This document shows, one piece after another, positions 1 to 11,304 of a stretch of 64,000 nt of DNA. Each line of letters opens with the position of its first letter. Position 1 is the first letter of the stretch. The notes under the pieces were generated by a model. It did no database searches, had not been told where the DNA came from, and worked only from the letters and a program-made list of their open reading frames with translations. Location of the stretch: contig NC_043969.1 in assembly GCF_902148855.1 (NCBI RefSeq), forward strand, positions 15,096,942 through 15,160,941. Reading direction: 5' to 3'. A program made the translations under genes and the position numbers. This stretch comes from Sphaeramia orbicularis (taxonomy: Eukaryota; Chordata; Actinopteri; Kurtiformes; Apogonidae).

Positions 1-1
1 T

Positions 2-3000
2 GGATCAGTCCATTATTTCCGTGTGCCCAAAGCCTACTGGGAAGACCGCCTGCTGAAGATGAAGGCATGTGGCATCAACACTCTAACAACGTAGGTTTCA
101 GCTGCACGCGTTGTAAGACTCTTGTTGTTCTTGTGGATAAACATTCAATCACAGTACATCAGTTTAAATACATTACAATATGTTTCTGTTACCCATAAAG
201 ACCCAGAGCTACTTTTATGGCAATTCCAAAATGTATTTCTCTCTTTTTCTTTTTTCTTTTTTTTTTTTTTTCAATTCTAATACCTGCACTGCAACTCATA
301 ATTTTAACCATTTTGATTGATTTTAATCAAGTTTTTAGCTTTTGTTTCAACTGTCTCTTATTCTTGTTTTAATTTCTTTCTTTATTTTTTTCCTTTCTGC
401 GCTTTCCTTTTTATTAATGTTTTATTCTCTATGATTTTAACGTAATTTTATATGTTTCTATGCCTTTGTAAAGCACTTGTGTATGAATGGTGCTATACAA
501 ATAAATTTACCATTAAACTTTTCTTAAGCAATTTATTACCATTTATTATTACATTATCCTTTGTATTTTTTTTTTCATTGTAATCATGTATTTTACTATA
601 TTTAATTTTCTGATGATGTAGATGTTCATAAAAGCTCAGATTAAAGTTGAGGGTTATTATATCAAAAATTAAGGAAACTGAAGAAAAATATCAATAACTG
701 AGCATAAACCAAGTGTGTCCATCCACTGTCATTTGTCAAACTCCATGGGTTGTACTGATGAATCAATGTTGTAGAAGATGACGGTGTTTCCACATTCACT
801 ATGGAGCGTCTGAACGTCCAAATGAGTCATATTTGATGACCATGAAAAGATGACAAACTGTATTTTACACCAATTATTTACATGTATTGATCGGATTAAT
901 AGATCATCAGGTATTAAACAGTTTAGATTGGTAGATCCTTTTGTTTGCCAGTGGATGTTTGAGTCTTTATGGGTTAAGTCCATGAATTGAGAAGGAATCA
1001 AACAGGACTGCATCACTTTTTGCTGTTTTTTTTTTTTCAGATATGTACCATGGAACCTGCATGAGCCTGAGAGAGGAGCATTCAACTTCCATGAGCAGTT
1101 GGATCTTAGGTAAAGGCTTTGATTAGATTCTTCTTTTATTTTCTTTAAAGCTTCATAGTTGAAATGAAACATTCCAATGAGGCACACAGTGAGGTCCTTG
1201 ACAGGTCTGTCATTCTTAGGGCCTATGTGAGTTTAGCAGCATCAATGGGTCTCTGGGTGATCCTGCGACCAGGACCATACATCTGTGCTGAATGGGACTT
1301 GGGCGGGTTGCCAAGGTAACGCCCTTCTTCCATTTACTTTTTTTATTACTGCAATATATTAGCAGTGTGCCACTGAATTATTCTTACTCTTCTTTCAGCT
1401 GGTTATTACAGGACAAATATATGCAGTTACGAACAACTTACCCTGGATTTGTAGATGCTGTCAACCTCTACTTTGACAAGCTCATCTCAATTATTAAACC
1501 TTTCATGGTAAGTTCAGCTTGTTTTTATACATATTATGTGTCATTAATTCCATCAAACATTATAGCAATACATTTGAGCGATGAAATGTGTTTTTGTTGA
1601 TTTGTTGTTGTTTTTTTAGTATGAAGAAGGAGGCCCAATTATTGCAGTCCAAGTTGAGAATGAGTATGGCTCCTATGCCAAAGATGAAAAATACATGTCA
1701 TTTATTAAAAATGTTAGTATAACATAGCAGTGTTTCATTTGCAGTGAAAAGCTTGTTTTACAATGTGAGTTAGAACGGTTGTGTAACAGTTCCTCTTCAT
1801 ACAGAGTCTCCAGTCCAGAGGAATCAATGAGCTGCTCCTGACTTCAGACAACTGGGAAGGTCTGAGATGTGGAGGAGCAGAGGAAGGTAATGCAGACATA
1901 AAGAATAGCTGGAGTGGACGGCATTACAGACACAGTGAATTTTATTGAAATGTTTAACTCAAAGGTTGTCTATATAATCCAAGCGCTTAAATTAACCCTT
2001 TATTGGGCACTCATAGAAATAGTCTGAAATTCAAAATTTAAACCTTAGAGCAGTGTTTTTCAACCTTGAGGTTAGGACCCCACGTGGGGTCACCTGAAAT
2101 TCAAATGGGGTCGCCTGAAATGTCTAGTCATTGATAAAAAAAATAAAATAAAAAACTTACTAATAAAAAATATATGGTGAGTTGAGAGAGGCAGTCATGA
2201 TACATAAAAGACAAACTCTAGAGCTGAAACTGCAGCACTGTGGTACTGTTTATCTTTCAAATCTTCATTGTGGTCAGTTTCAGATGCTGCAGCTCTTTCA
2301 TAATTCATAGTTTGAGTTATTGTTTGTTCAGTATGAATTGTCAGCCTTGTCAATACAAGCTGGATTGACTGTACATATCCTGACCAAAGAAAATAAAATT
2401 CTCACTTTGTGCAGTAATCTCCAGCTGGCTTTTCTGCCAATGAAATTACTGTATTTGGTGCCTTGCCCACATGTAGCAAAAAAAAAAAAGAAATACATAT
2501 TTTAAAAAAACAAGAGAAAAATACATATAAGGTCATAGGAACATGTATTTTAGAATATTAAAACATAACTTTTATGCTATTACAACAACTTAAGTGCTGA
2601 TACAGACATCTGACAAAATATGCATTGACCCTTTGAACATCATCCCTTACATTAGTACCATTACTTCATGGTACCTAATAAAGCAGGTACACTCACTGCT
2701 CATGCAGAGGTGGACCTTACAGACCAGATTGGACCTGAGATTGTTGACTCACTGTCCTCACTGTAAATGTTGCTGTCACTGTCTTGTAATGCGTGTGAAA
2801 ATGACCAACAATAGTCACTTACCTGATAAAGGGTTAATGAAACAAAGTGAAATTAATTTTGCTTTACCTGGTGATTCTTTGACAAAATCTTTTCATCTTT
2901 GGTATAATCTTAATTGCAGTGTTACGTACAATAAACCTTCAGAGACTGTCATTTGGTGCAATCCAGTACTTAGCCGACATGCAGGTAGGTGGTCGTAATG

Positions 3001-6000
3001 GATGTTTCATTCTCTCACCATTGTTTCTATTAATGAAGGTCCACTTTATGAATGGTTTCTACCTTTTATGAATGCATAAAAACATTTTTTAAAAAAAAAG
3101 GGGAAAAGCTGGACCATTACTAATATGCACTAAGGTGTGTTTTTAGTATAAGTATGTTTTCTGTTTTATATAGCCCCAGAAACCACTAATGGTGATGGAG
3201 TATTGGTCTGGGTGGTTTGACGTGTGGGGGGAGCATCACCATGTGTTCCACGCTGAGGGTATGTTAAAAACAGGCCCCCTCTGTGTTTCTAGGGGACATT
3301 TTAGCATTGATTTTGACCTCATTCATGATTTGCTTTTAACCTTTGTGATGGCCAGATATACTTTTCTTTTTGACCTATTTCTCTAAGACAAGAACAATGT
3401 GTGTCTTCTGGTGTAATTTTACTGAGAAGTGTTGTTTTCTACCCTTAACAATACACATGTACTCCTTTTTGCATCCATTACATCATGCTTTACTTAGTCT
3501 ATGCAATTTCTGTTGCCTTACAGACATGCTATCTGTGGTGTCAGAAATCTTGGAGAGAGGTGTTTCCATTAATCTGTACATGTTTCATGGTGGAACCAGC
3601 TTTGGCTTCATGAATGGAGCGATTGACTTTGGCACCTACAAACCTCAGGTCACTAGTTATGGTTAGTATCACCTTCTGCCACCAAAGATCCGATGTCAAA
3701 GAACTACAGCTGCAACCGATTAATCAACTAGGTGCTGGAAGTCAATGCAAAAAGTCCCGATTTGCTTAATCATCTCAAATTGATTGAAGGGAGATATTCT
3801 ATAGCAGTTTTCCTGAATTGAAGCTTCTTTGTGCGTCACAATAAGTGTCCGTGTGAAACACAACAGTGGAACCAATTTTTAACAGCAGAGAAATGAAGGA
3901 AACAAAGCTTTGATTCAGGAGAATTGTGGCAGAATGATTTTTTTGGATCACTTTGAGTTGATTAATTGGTTGCAGCTCTATAAAGAACCGAAGCATTTCA
4001 AAGCTAAGATACATTATATTGGCCTACGTTGCATTTTCATTCCCCCCCTTTATACAGGGTGTATCAAAAAAAAACAACAACTATATATTTTGAAAAATTA
4101 CCCTCAGTTCCGCATTTGATAATTTTTGGAATTTTCTTTTATGCATGTAGGTAGGTAGGGGATTGGTAGATATTTGTCCAAATTTACAGACCCAGGTTTT
4201 CATGCATGAGTGAGCAGGGGCAAATTGCACAATCTAAGTTAAAACTGGTTTGCGCGAAGTAGCAGTGGAATTTAAATCCAATCAAAGGTCATGGGAGGGG
4301 ACAATGGGCGTCCATCTTGTTTTCCACAAAACTGCCAGGTTACAGCATTAAGTTAGGGTTAGGGTTAGGGTTAGGGTTAGGGTTAGGTAACTTGGCCTGT
4401 CCTCAGTGACATTGTCAGGCCTAAACAAGTTGAATTAACTTTGAAAGACAGGAACAGCTGCCATGGGTAAAGAAATGAAATTGACATGGTGGTCAAAGTG
4501 TCAATGCTGTAACCTGGCAATTTTGTGGAAAACAAAATGGATGCCCATTGTCCCCTCCTATGACCTTTAAATCCCACCGCTACTTTCGGCAAACCAGTTT
4601 TAACTTAGATTGTGCAATTTGCCCCTGCTCACTCATGCATGAAAACCTGGGTCTGTAAATTTGGACAAATATCCACCAATCCCCTACCTACCAATGTCCA
4701 TAAAAGAAAATTCCAAAAATTGTCAAATGTGGAACAGGGAGTAATTTTTCAAAATTTATAGTTTTTTTTATACATCCTGTAGAATTAATTGTTCACACTT
4801 TTTAAACTCATGTCATCCACCAGGCTGTTTGAACTGATGTGAATTATGTTGTGTTTTAGATGACGTTCTGTGTCAAAGAAATCTAATACATGCATTCTGG
4901 TTTTAATGTTCCTTTGTTATATGCCTTAACCATAAAAAAAAACAAAACAGTGTTAACACACAAGACACAAAAGACTCTAATACCCTGGCAGGTCACCTTA
5001 GGTTTTCATTGCAGATTATGACGCTCCCCTGTCTGAGGCTGGGGACTGTACCACCAAATATCAACTCTTGAGGAGTTTATTCAGCCAGTACCATTGTAAG
5101 GTATTTTTTTATATCTGTATGCAATGTTTTAGTGACAGATATGTGCAACCAATGTTTAGTCTAACGACTTAATTGCCAAGAACAGTCTGAGTCTGTCATA
5201 ATAGTTGTTCACTTGTTTCAGCTGAGCCTCTTCCTGAAGTGCCCTCTCCTCAAGAGCGGAAAACATATGACCCTATCGTTGTCCAACAGCATCTGTCACT
5301 GTGGGACAGCCTCCACCTCACTGACAAGGTAATGGGAAACAGCTGTCTGATGTGACAGCTGCTGTTAAAATGTGCAGAGCAGAAAATGTATTTACATTCA
5401 GAGATCAGAGTGGTGTAAAACCAGGTGAACTTAAGACAGATTGGAAGTCTTTGGTATCAGAGCTTGTTTCTTGCTCTCAGTTTCCACTTGTCTAGATTAG
5501 ATCTAGTAACATTCTGTACACGCTCAAGACAGATGTCTCATTTCTGGCAGCTCAGGTTTGGTCACATCTGCTTGTCTTTTTTTTTTTTTTTTTTTTTTTT
5601 TTTGGAGTACAGCAGTGCATCTAAACTTACTGTGTTTAATTATCCTCTGATTTTTTAATTTTTTTTTAAAAATATGTTTCCATGTTATGACACGTAATTA
5701 CTGTAATAATATGACTGACTATTCATCCAGCCGTACAGGTCAGATTTACCCATCAACATGGAGAATCTCCCTGTGAACAATAACAATGGGCAGTCTTATG
5801 GTTACACATTGTATGAAACCACCATCAGCAGTGGAGGAATGCTTAATTCCAGGAACAACATCAGAGATAGGGCTCTGGTGAGGACACGCCAGATCATATA
5901 TTCAAATACATGTATCATTGTTTCATATTTATTACATTACATTCATTAATAATCTCTGTACTGTGAATTTGATGGTTTCTAGGTATTTGTGGACAGACAG

Positions 6001-8066
6001 TATGTTGGAACTTTGGACTACAAGACCCATGAACTGACACTCCCTGATGGAAAGGTCCTACATTTTCTTTATTTCAGGTTTTAACTGGAGAAATCTTATT
6101 GCTTATAGCCCCAGCACTTTTTTTTTTGCTCTGAGAACCATCACACTTTATAAACAAACAAAGCACTCGGAGAGCGCAGTCCTCTGCCAAGACAGATCTG
6201 CCCCCCCCCAAAAAATGTAATCATTTCTTCCTTGTGCCAGTATCAACATTTCCTGAAAATTTCATGAAAATCCATCCATAACGTTTTGAGTTATCTTGCT
6301 AACAAACAAACAAACACGCACACATGCATGCACGCAAACACACAAAGCAAAGTGATCACAATACCTCCTGGTGGAGGTAATAATGACAGACTAACTTATA
6401 ATGTGTTAAAATACAATGACCTAAATGTGTAAAATGTCATAGGCTGAAGTACAAATAAAAGTATTAAAACCTGAAAAGAGAGACTGGACTGTAAACACAA
6501 AATATATAGTTTAAGTGGCTGATCATACCATAGCTGCTAATGTGCAACCCAGTGTGTTATACAATACTATAAAAATACTATACACATGAAATCAAATAAT
6601 CCATGATTAAAAATCTAAAAGAAAAGAGGGGTTATACATCTTCCTGTATGACTGATAAAAAATAAATTACATAAAAATATTTGTTTAGGTTTGAGTAAAA
6701 AGTCATATCTATACAAGTAGAGATAAAGTATGCTGAACTGTTTTATACAGATAACATTTATTTTCTAAAATCCTTCCAAAGTAACACTTGTGTCTTGTGT
6801 ATTCAAACAAGGGACAAAGGTCATTGTCTTTATTGGTGGAGAACTGTGGAAGAGTGAATTATGGGAAGGCTCTGGATGAACAACGCAAAGGTATAGAACT
6901 AGCATAAATGAAAATATAATAGCCCATCATGTCTTGCTTCCATAGCTTTAATACATGTAACACAACTTCATTCAGTATTCACAACATTTTTAACATTATT
7001 TAACATTAGTGAAAGGGTTTCTTAAGTAAAAAAGCTAAATCACCACTGTGTGTCAGTGTTTGTGGATTTCACATCTCAAATAACATTGCAGGTATTGTGG
7101 GAGACATTCTGCTGGACCACATCCCACTGAGAGGATTTACCATCTTCTGTTTAGATATGAAGCCAGGATTTATGAAAAGGTTACTATCCTACTTTTTACT
7201 ATCTTGTCCATATTTCACTCAATTTATTTTTCAAACATTCTTCCCCACATACTGTATATTCAGATCTAAATGTGATTACAATATGTGTGTTAATCAATTA
7301 GTTAGTTTCAGTTTATTTGGAATATGCAACAAAACAAAGTGATCCTATTTTAGTCCTCGGAAAGAAAACAGATTGCAAGAAAACATAGAAAACTAATACA
7401 TATACATGAAAACAAAATATGACTTCATTTGCATATTCGAAGATTGTGTGTTATAATGTATGTGCAATCTTGTTTAAGATTAACAAATTCAGGTCAGTGG
7501 AAATCTGGCTTCCAGTGCACCTCGCTGCCAGGGTTTTTCCAGGCCAGACTGTATGTTGATGGTCCCCCCAGAGACACGTTCATCAAACTCCCTGTAAATA
7601 CATGTCACCTTTCACATTTAACTACATCTAGCAGTTTGGTGGTGTGATAATGCATCAGCTACTTTTAGCCTATTTACTGATCACACCTCATCCTTCTACA
7701 GGGGTGGGGTAAAGGTGTTGTGTTTATCAATAACCAGAACCTGGGACGCCATTGGTTCGTTGGTCCTCAGCATTTTCTTTACCTCCCTGGACCTTGGCTG
7801 AGAACTGGAGAGAATCAGGTAAAGTCAGTCTGTTTAGTACGTAGTAAAATGTGGTGTGGTGGTCGTTTCCTATGGAGTTTGACCTTAGCAGTTGTTCCCT
7901 ACATGTAACTGCCTTTGTACCTTACAAGCTGTGTAACTTTCTATTCTGTTTTCAGATCCTGGTTTTTGAGGAGCAAAAAACAGATGGCCAAATTGTCTTT
8001 GCTGCAAATACTGATCATGGAAAGACAATTGATGTTTATAAGCTTCCTTTCTGCACACTTCTGTAA
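2..8066 (+). CDS. glb1l2: Beta-galactosidase-1-like protein (GH35), 5'-partial, 18 exons
   Basis: Glycoside hydrolase family 35 protein, expected to act on terminal beta-galactosides in the lysosome or secretory pathway. Coding exons: 2-90, 1041-1109, 1220-1315, 1399-1507, 1620-1712, 1805-1886, 2920-2984, 3174-3258, 3524-3661, 5015-5095, 5222-5328, 5731-5877, 5983-6054, 6812-6890, 7092-7179, 7479-7593, 7702-7818, 7956-8066 (TAA). They give 580 codons in one frame; the signal peptide and first residues lie left of the window. The GH35 signature [14 protein letters not shown], the acid/base Glu in VENEYGS (exon at 1620) and the nucleophile Glu in [13 protein letters not shown] (exon at 3174) are all present, so the enzyme looks active. 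The C-terminal beta-domain motif GQNLGR-type (NNQNLGRHW) is intact. The acceptor at 7478 (TTTAAG) was chosen because the nearer CAG breaks the frame. Symbol glb1l2 rather than glb1l3 or glb1l is an inference from similarity and from 11q24-25 synteny. Confidence 0.93.
192..973 (+). mobile_element. piggyBac-like MITE, CCCATAAAGACCC family, copy 1
   Basis: It lies in the first intron seen of the GH35 gene. The left end reads CCCATAAAGACCCAGAG and the right end is its inverse, GTCTTTATGGG followed by TTAA at 974-977. The same body (for example the stretch about tetrad 'gaatcaatgttgtagaagatga') recurs at 13.9, 41.1, 46.0, 47.3 and 57.8-59.5 kb. The TTAA flank points to piggyBac-type integration; no transposase is present. 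The open frame on the minus strand at 729-1187 belongs to this repeat and is not a gene. Confidence 0.75.
1996..2833 (-). mobile_element. piggyBac-like element, CCCTTTATYRGG ends, TTAA flanks, interrupted by an hAT piece
   Basis: Lies in the GH35 intron 1887-2919. TTAA at 1992-1995 and 2834-2837 flank inverted ends CCCTTTATTGGGCACT and CCCTTTATCAGGTAAGT. Minus-strand sequence near 2720-2790 reads [15 protein letters not shown], an acidic Ser-rich stretch like the N-terminus of piggyBac transposases. The homologous stretch at 61.6-61.7 kb reads LQDSDSNSSSEDSES. The rest of the transposase is missing. The segment about 2051-2436 is a separate insertion. Confidence 0.7.
2051..2436 (+). mobile_element. 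hAT-like repeat, CAGTGTTTTTCAACC end, nested in the piggyBac-like element
   Basis: About 390 bp starting CAGTGTTTTTCAACCTTGAG. The same sequence occurs in opposite orientation at 56285-56675, where it ends with the same terminal motif. The terminal CAGTG and the internal GACCCC...GGGTC motif are typical of hAT MITEs. I could not define the right terminus or the target duplication. Confidence 0.55.
3700..3985. repeat. Dispersed AATCGATTAATCAAC-type repeat
   Basis: Lies in the GH35 intron 3662-5014. It begins with a GCAACCGATTAATCAAC-like motif, and its body (CACAATAAGTGTCCGTGTGAAACACAAC) is shared with 39478-39615. The class is not certain; these ends resemble teleost hAT elements. Confidence 0.45.
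4053..4781. mobile_element. Foldback MITE with TA target and telomere-like core
   Basis: Two inverted arms of about 300-360 bp: 4053-about 4345 and about 4500-4781. Outer ends are TACAGGGTGTATCAAAAA and its inverse TTTTATACATCCTGTA, flanked by TA, suggesting a Tc1/mariner-type origin. The single-stranded form would fold over almost its whole length. The spacer holds six copies of TTAGGG (about 4350-4386). No coding sequence. Confidence 0.7.
6150..6385 (-). repeat. Dispersed repeat (Q-family), partial
   Basis: The CACTCGGAGAGCGCAG...CTTGTGCCAGTATCAACATTTCC body, a short AACAAACA tract and a CACCAGG-type end recur at 43193-43625 and 60360-61275. The class is unknown to me. It lies in the GH35 intron 6055-6811, which otherwise holds only AT-rich sequence. 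Confidence 0.5.
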
Positions 8067-8146
8067 AAATGCTACAACGATACAAACAAATAAACCATCT
8101 TAAAATTGATGTGCTCCTTATACTATCGACTGCCTTTTGTTTGAAA

Positions 8147-8152
8147 AATAAA
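8147..8152 (+). promoter_or_regulatory. Poly(A) signal of the GH35 gene
   Basis: AATAAA 81 bp after the TAA stop, repeated once just downstream. It gives a very short 3' UTR. Confidence 0.7.
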
Positions 8153-8220
8153 TAAAATAAACATTGCACCACGTATGACGATTTTTTTTAATCCCAAGTC
8201 TTAAAACAATTGAAAATGTT

Positions 8221-8275
8221 GCACAGTGCAATTCTATTTTTTTTTTTTTTTTTTTTTTTTGCACAGTGCAAATGA
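8221..8275. repeat. T-tract flanked by TTGCACAGTGCAA
   Basis: The imperfectly palindromic word TTGCACAGTGCAA occurs on both sides of a run of more than 20 T. Small and of unknown meaning. Confidence 0.4.
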
Positions 8276-8738
8276 CACTATTGCCTTGTGACTTTTGCCA
8301 TCATTACAGAACCACAGAAATATTTTCTGATTTGTCAAGTCTTTTCGTTACAGTATGAACTTTGCTCTATTGAGAGATAGTCTATTTGAACCCGTGACCT
8401 CTGACAAGCTTCTCATTGGACAAAGGGCTTGTCCTTCACCCTGGCGACGCTGTCATCTCACAGAAGCGCCTAACCCACACATCTACACTACTTCCACAAT
8501 AAAAGCATATAACAGGAAATAAAGCACTCCACTCCTTCGCAATAAAAGTTGAATGTTTGTAAGTGTGGTAGGCACAGTTATAGTTGTAACATATGGAATC
8601 AACTTTATGTTCAGCTTTAAAATTTATAAATATATTTTTGCGTATGGCATATATGGACGCGTATTTTTGCTAATATGAACAATTACTTCATATTGGAATT
8701 TGTAAAATTATTTGTGAAGCTTTATTTTGAAAATCCAA

Positions 8739-8747
8739 ACCGGAAGT
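8739..8747 (+). promoter_or_regulatory. ETS/GABP-type site upstream of ilvbl
   Basis: ACCGGAAGT is a perfect ETS core, 345 bp upstream of the ilvbl ATG. Such sites are common in TATA-less housekeeping promoters. Binding is inferred. Confidence 0.4.
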
Positions 8748-9091
8748 CCTGCATGTACTTCTGTTGGACTTCACCTGTAAATAAATCCGCTCATGTTCCT
8801 GTGTCGAAACAACAGTTGAGGAAAGACAGCTTGGTCGTTTTAACCAGCAGAAGTGTCGGCTGTATGCCCTTCGTAACCTTTCGTCGGTAACTTTATATTG
8901 CGTCATTTCGTAGTCTGCGAGGCGAAAAATTTAGCACTTTTTTAAATGAGTTCAGTTGTAAGAGGTGCTTCAGTGAACCTTAGCCTAGCCTAAAGCAGTG
9001 AGCCCCTGAACGGAGAGTTAAGACAGGGTTTACATATTTACTTTACTTCACCAGAGTTTTTGCAAATAAAGGTGCGTTTCCGCATCCGTAC

Positions 9092-11146
9092 ATGGAGGCA
9101 CTTGGAGCCCTAGGGAACCTACTCGGATGCTGTGCTGTCGCAGGGCTTTGTGGGTTTGTGTTTGCAGCCTACAAATGTGGCTTACTTTACCAGTTGTTTC
9201 ACAAGGTATGTGTTCTCAATATGTGTAAATACTGTATCTTTCTTTTTCATTGTTTTAATGTGTGTGTGTTTTTTTTTTTTTAATGTGTTGCACAGTATAG
9301 TTGCAGAGCCTTAAGTGTATTGTCTGTCTTCACCTTAAGAAAACCACCTGAGCTCTGTAATTTGAGCCAGGTGAAAGGTAAGCAGGACTCCCTTCATTCA
9401 AACTTTGACCAGCCTTGTGGTTTTCTATCACAAAGGCTATCATAACACCCTGGCTGTTGAGAAGGATTAGTGGGATTGCACAACACCCAGATGCACATCA
9501 CCATGTCAAGCCTCAACAATGATGTGGTTATTTATGGCGGTCAAATGACCTTTATAGGAGCAAGTGACAATAATAGTTTATGTATGAGGGCTTTTTTTTT
9601 TATATAGTTTACCAAACATCAAACCCTGTCGTCTGTCTAACTGTGCCTATTGACCTGCTGCAGGCGGAGACAAAAAGCCCACGGAATGGTGGTGAAAGTG
9701 TGGCAGAGGTCCTCCGAGCACATGGAGTCAAGTATGTTTTCACCCTTGTTGGTGGACACATCTCACCAATCTTGGTGGCCTGTGAGAAAGTGGGAATCCG
9801 CATTGTGGACACAAGACATGAGGCCACAGCTGTCTTTGCTGCGGACGCTGTAGCACGGCTCTCAGGTACTGGTTTATTTCAAAACACAAACACAAAATAA
9901 ATAATATAAGTCTAGTTTGAGCACATATTGTCTGTTGTAGATTTCTTGAGGTGTGTCTCAGTTTCTTTCCCAGACAAATAGAAGTGTAACTGCTTTTGTT
10001 AATAGCTCCTTTTCATATAGGTGTGGCTTGATGTTAATTTCTGATGGTTTGACAGGAGGTTTAGTTGGTCTGTTCAGTCAGTTTTGATATTTCATTTCCT
10101 CACTCTCCTGATATGCCACCAGGTACTGTTGGTGTAGCAGCAGTGACTGCTGGTCCAGGCCTAACTAACACTGTGACAGCAATGAAGAATGCTCAGATGG
10201 CCGAGTCTCCTCTGCTGCTCATTGGTGGAGCTGCTGGTACACTTCTTCAGGTGAGAGTTGATAATGGGTTCACATTTAGTAGTAAAAATGATGGGTGTAC
10301 CTCTGTAGGCTGTGCCCTAGAGTAGTTTCCAGTTTGTAGAGGTGGGTTTTGCTGCTATCAGATGTAGTGTGTAATACCTTTCTTTATCTCAACCATTCTC
10401 AGCTTCAAGGTGTAACCAGTCTGTCAATGGTGTTTGTCACAGGGTAGGGGAGCACTGCAAGATATTGATCAGATGTCTCTCTTCAAGCCGCTGTGTAAGT
10501 TCTGTGCTTCTATCAGGACTATCAGGGAGATTGTGCCTACAGTCAGAAAAGCCCTGGCAATCGCTCAGTCTGGAACCCCTGGTCCTGTTTTCATCGAGTT
10601 TCCTATTGACACGTTATACCCCTTCCACCTGGTGTCCCAAGAGTTTGCTGTTAAGAATCCTCCCAAAGGTCTGGTGGGAAAAATTGTCAATTGGTATGTT
10701 ATCATTATATTTTATACATACTATTACCAAAATAAAAATAAAAAACCTAACCTACTGGTATCACTTATATTATGTGATGCCTTGAAATCCACCTGCTAGT
10801 GGACATTTTTCTCTTTCCCTTAATTTAAGCCACATTCAGCCAAAAGGTCTCATTTAAGGGTGTGGTTTTCTTCTAAGGTATCTCAATAACCACCTCATGA
10901 ACCTGTTTGCCGGGGCATGGGAGACTAGAGATGTGTCTCCACTTCCTGTTGACATCCCACAAGCGACAGATGACCAGGTAGGCTGTGGTGTTATTTTTCA
11001 CTTCCACCTGATGTCATTATGATGCCACCGAATTGTATAAAATAATAGTGATTATTATTATTATGATGATGATGATGATTATTATCATCATCATCATCAT
11101 AATTATTATTATTATTATTATTATAATAATGATGATGATGATTATC

Positions 11147-11238
<92 letters not shown>

Positions 11239-11249
11239 GATAATCATCA

Positions 11250-11304
<55 letters not shown>

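Larger units (their letters stand above)
8160..9091. other. Intergenic stretch and ilvbl promoter/5' UTR
   Basis: About 0.9 kb between the GH35 poly(A) signal and the ilvbl start. Apart from the T-tract at 8240 and the ETS-type site at 8739 I see no gene. The last 300 bp presumably include the ilvbl promoter and 5' UTR. Confidence 0.6.

Noticed and set aside
729-1187. 152-codon minus-strand frame in the first GH35 intron
   Set aside because: Overlaps a MITE whose homologous copies do not keep the frame, and it crosses a GH35 exon in antisense.
2594-2998. 134-codon plus-strand frame spanning a GH35 exon
   Set aside because: Made of piggyBac-like element sequence and the exon in the wrong frame.
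4349-4386. Interstitial telomere as a fusion scar
   Set aside because: Only about six units and exactly in the spacer of a foldback element, so carriage by the element is simpler.
7492-7496. CAG acceptor at 7492-7496 for the GH35 exon
   Set aside because: Using it shifts the frame after MKR and gives an early stop. The TTTAAG acceptor at 7478 restores [10 protein letters not shown] in frame.
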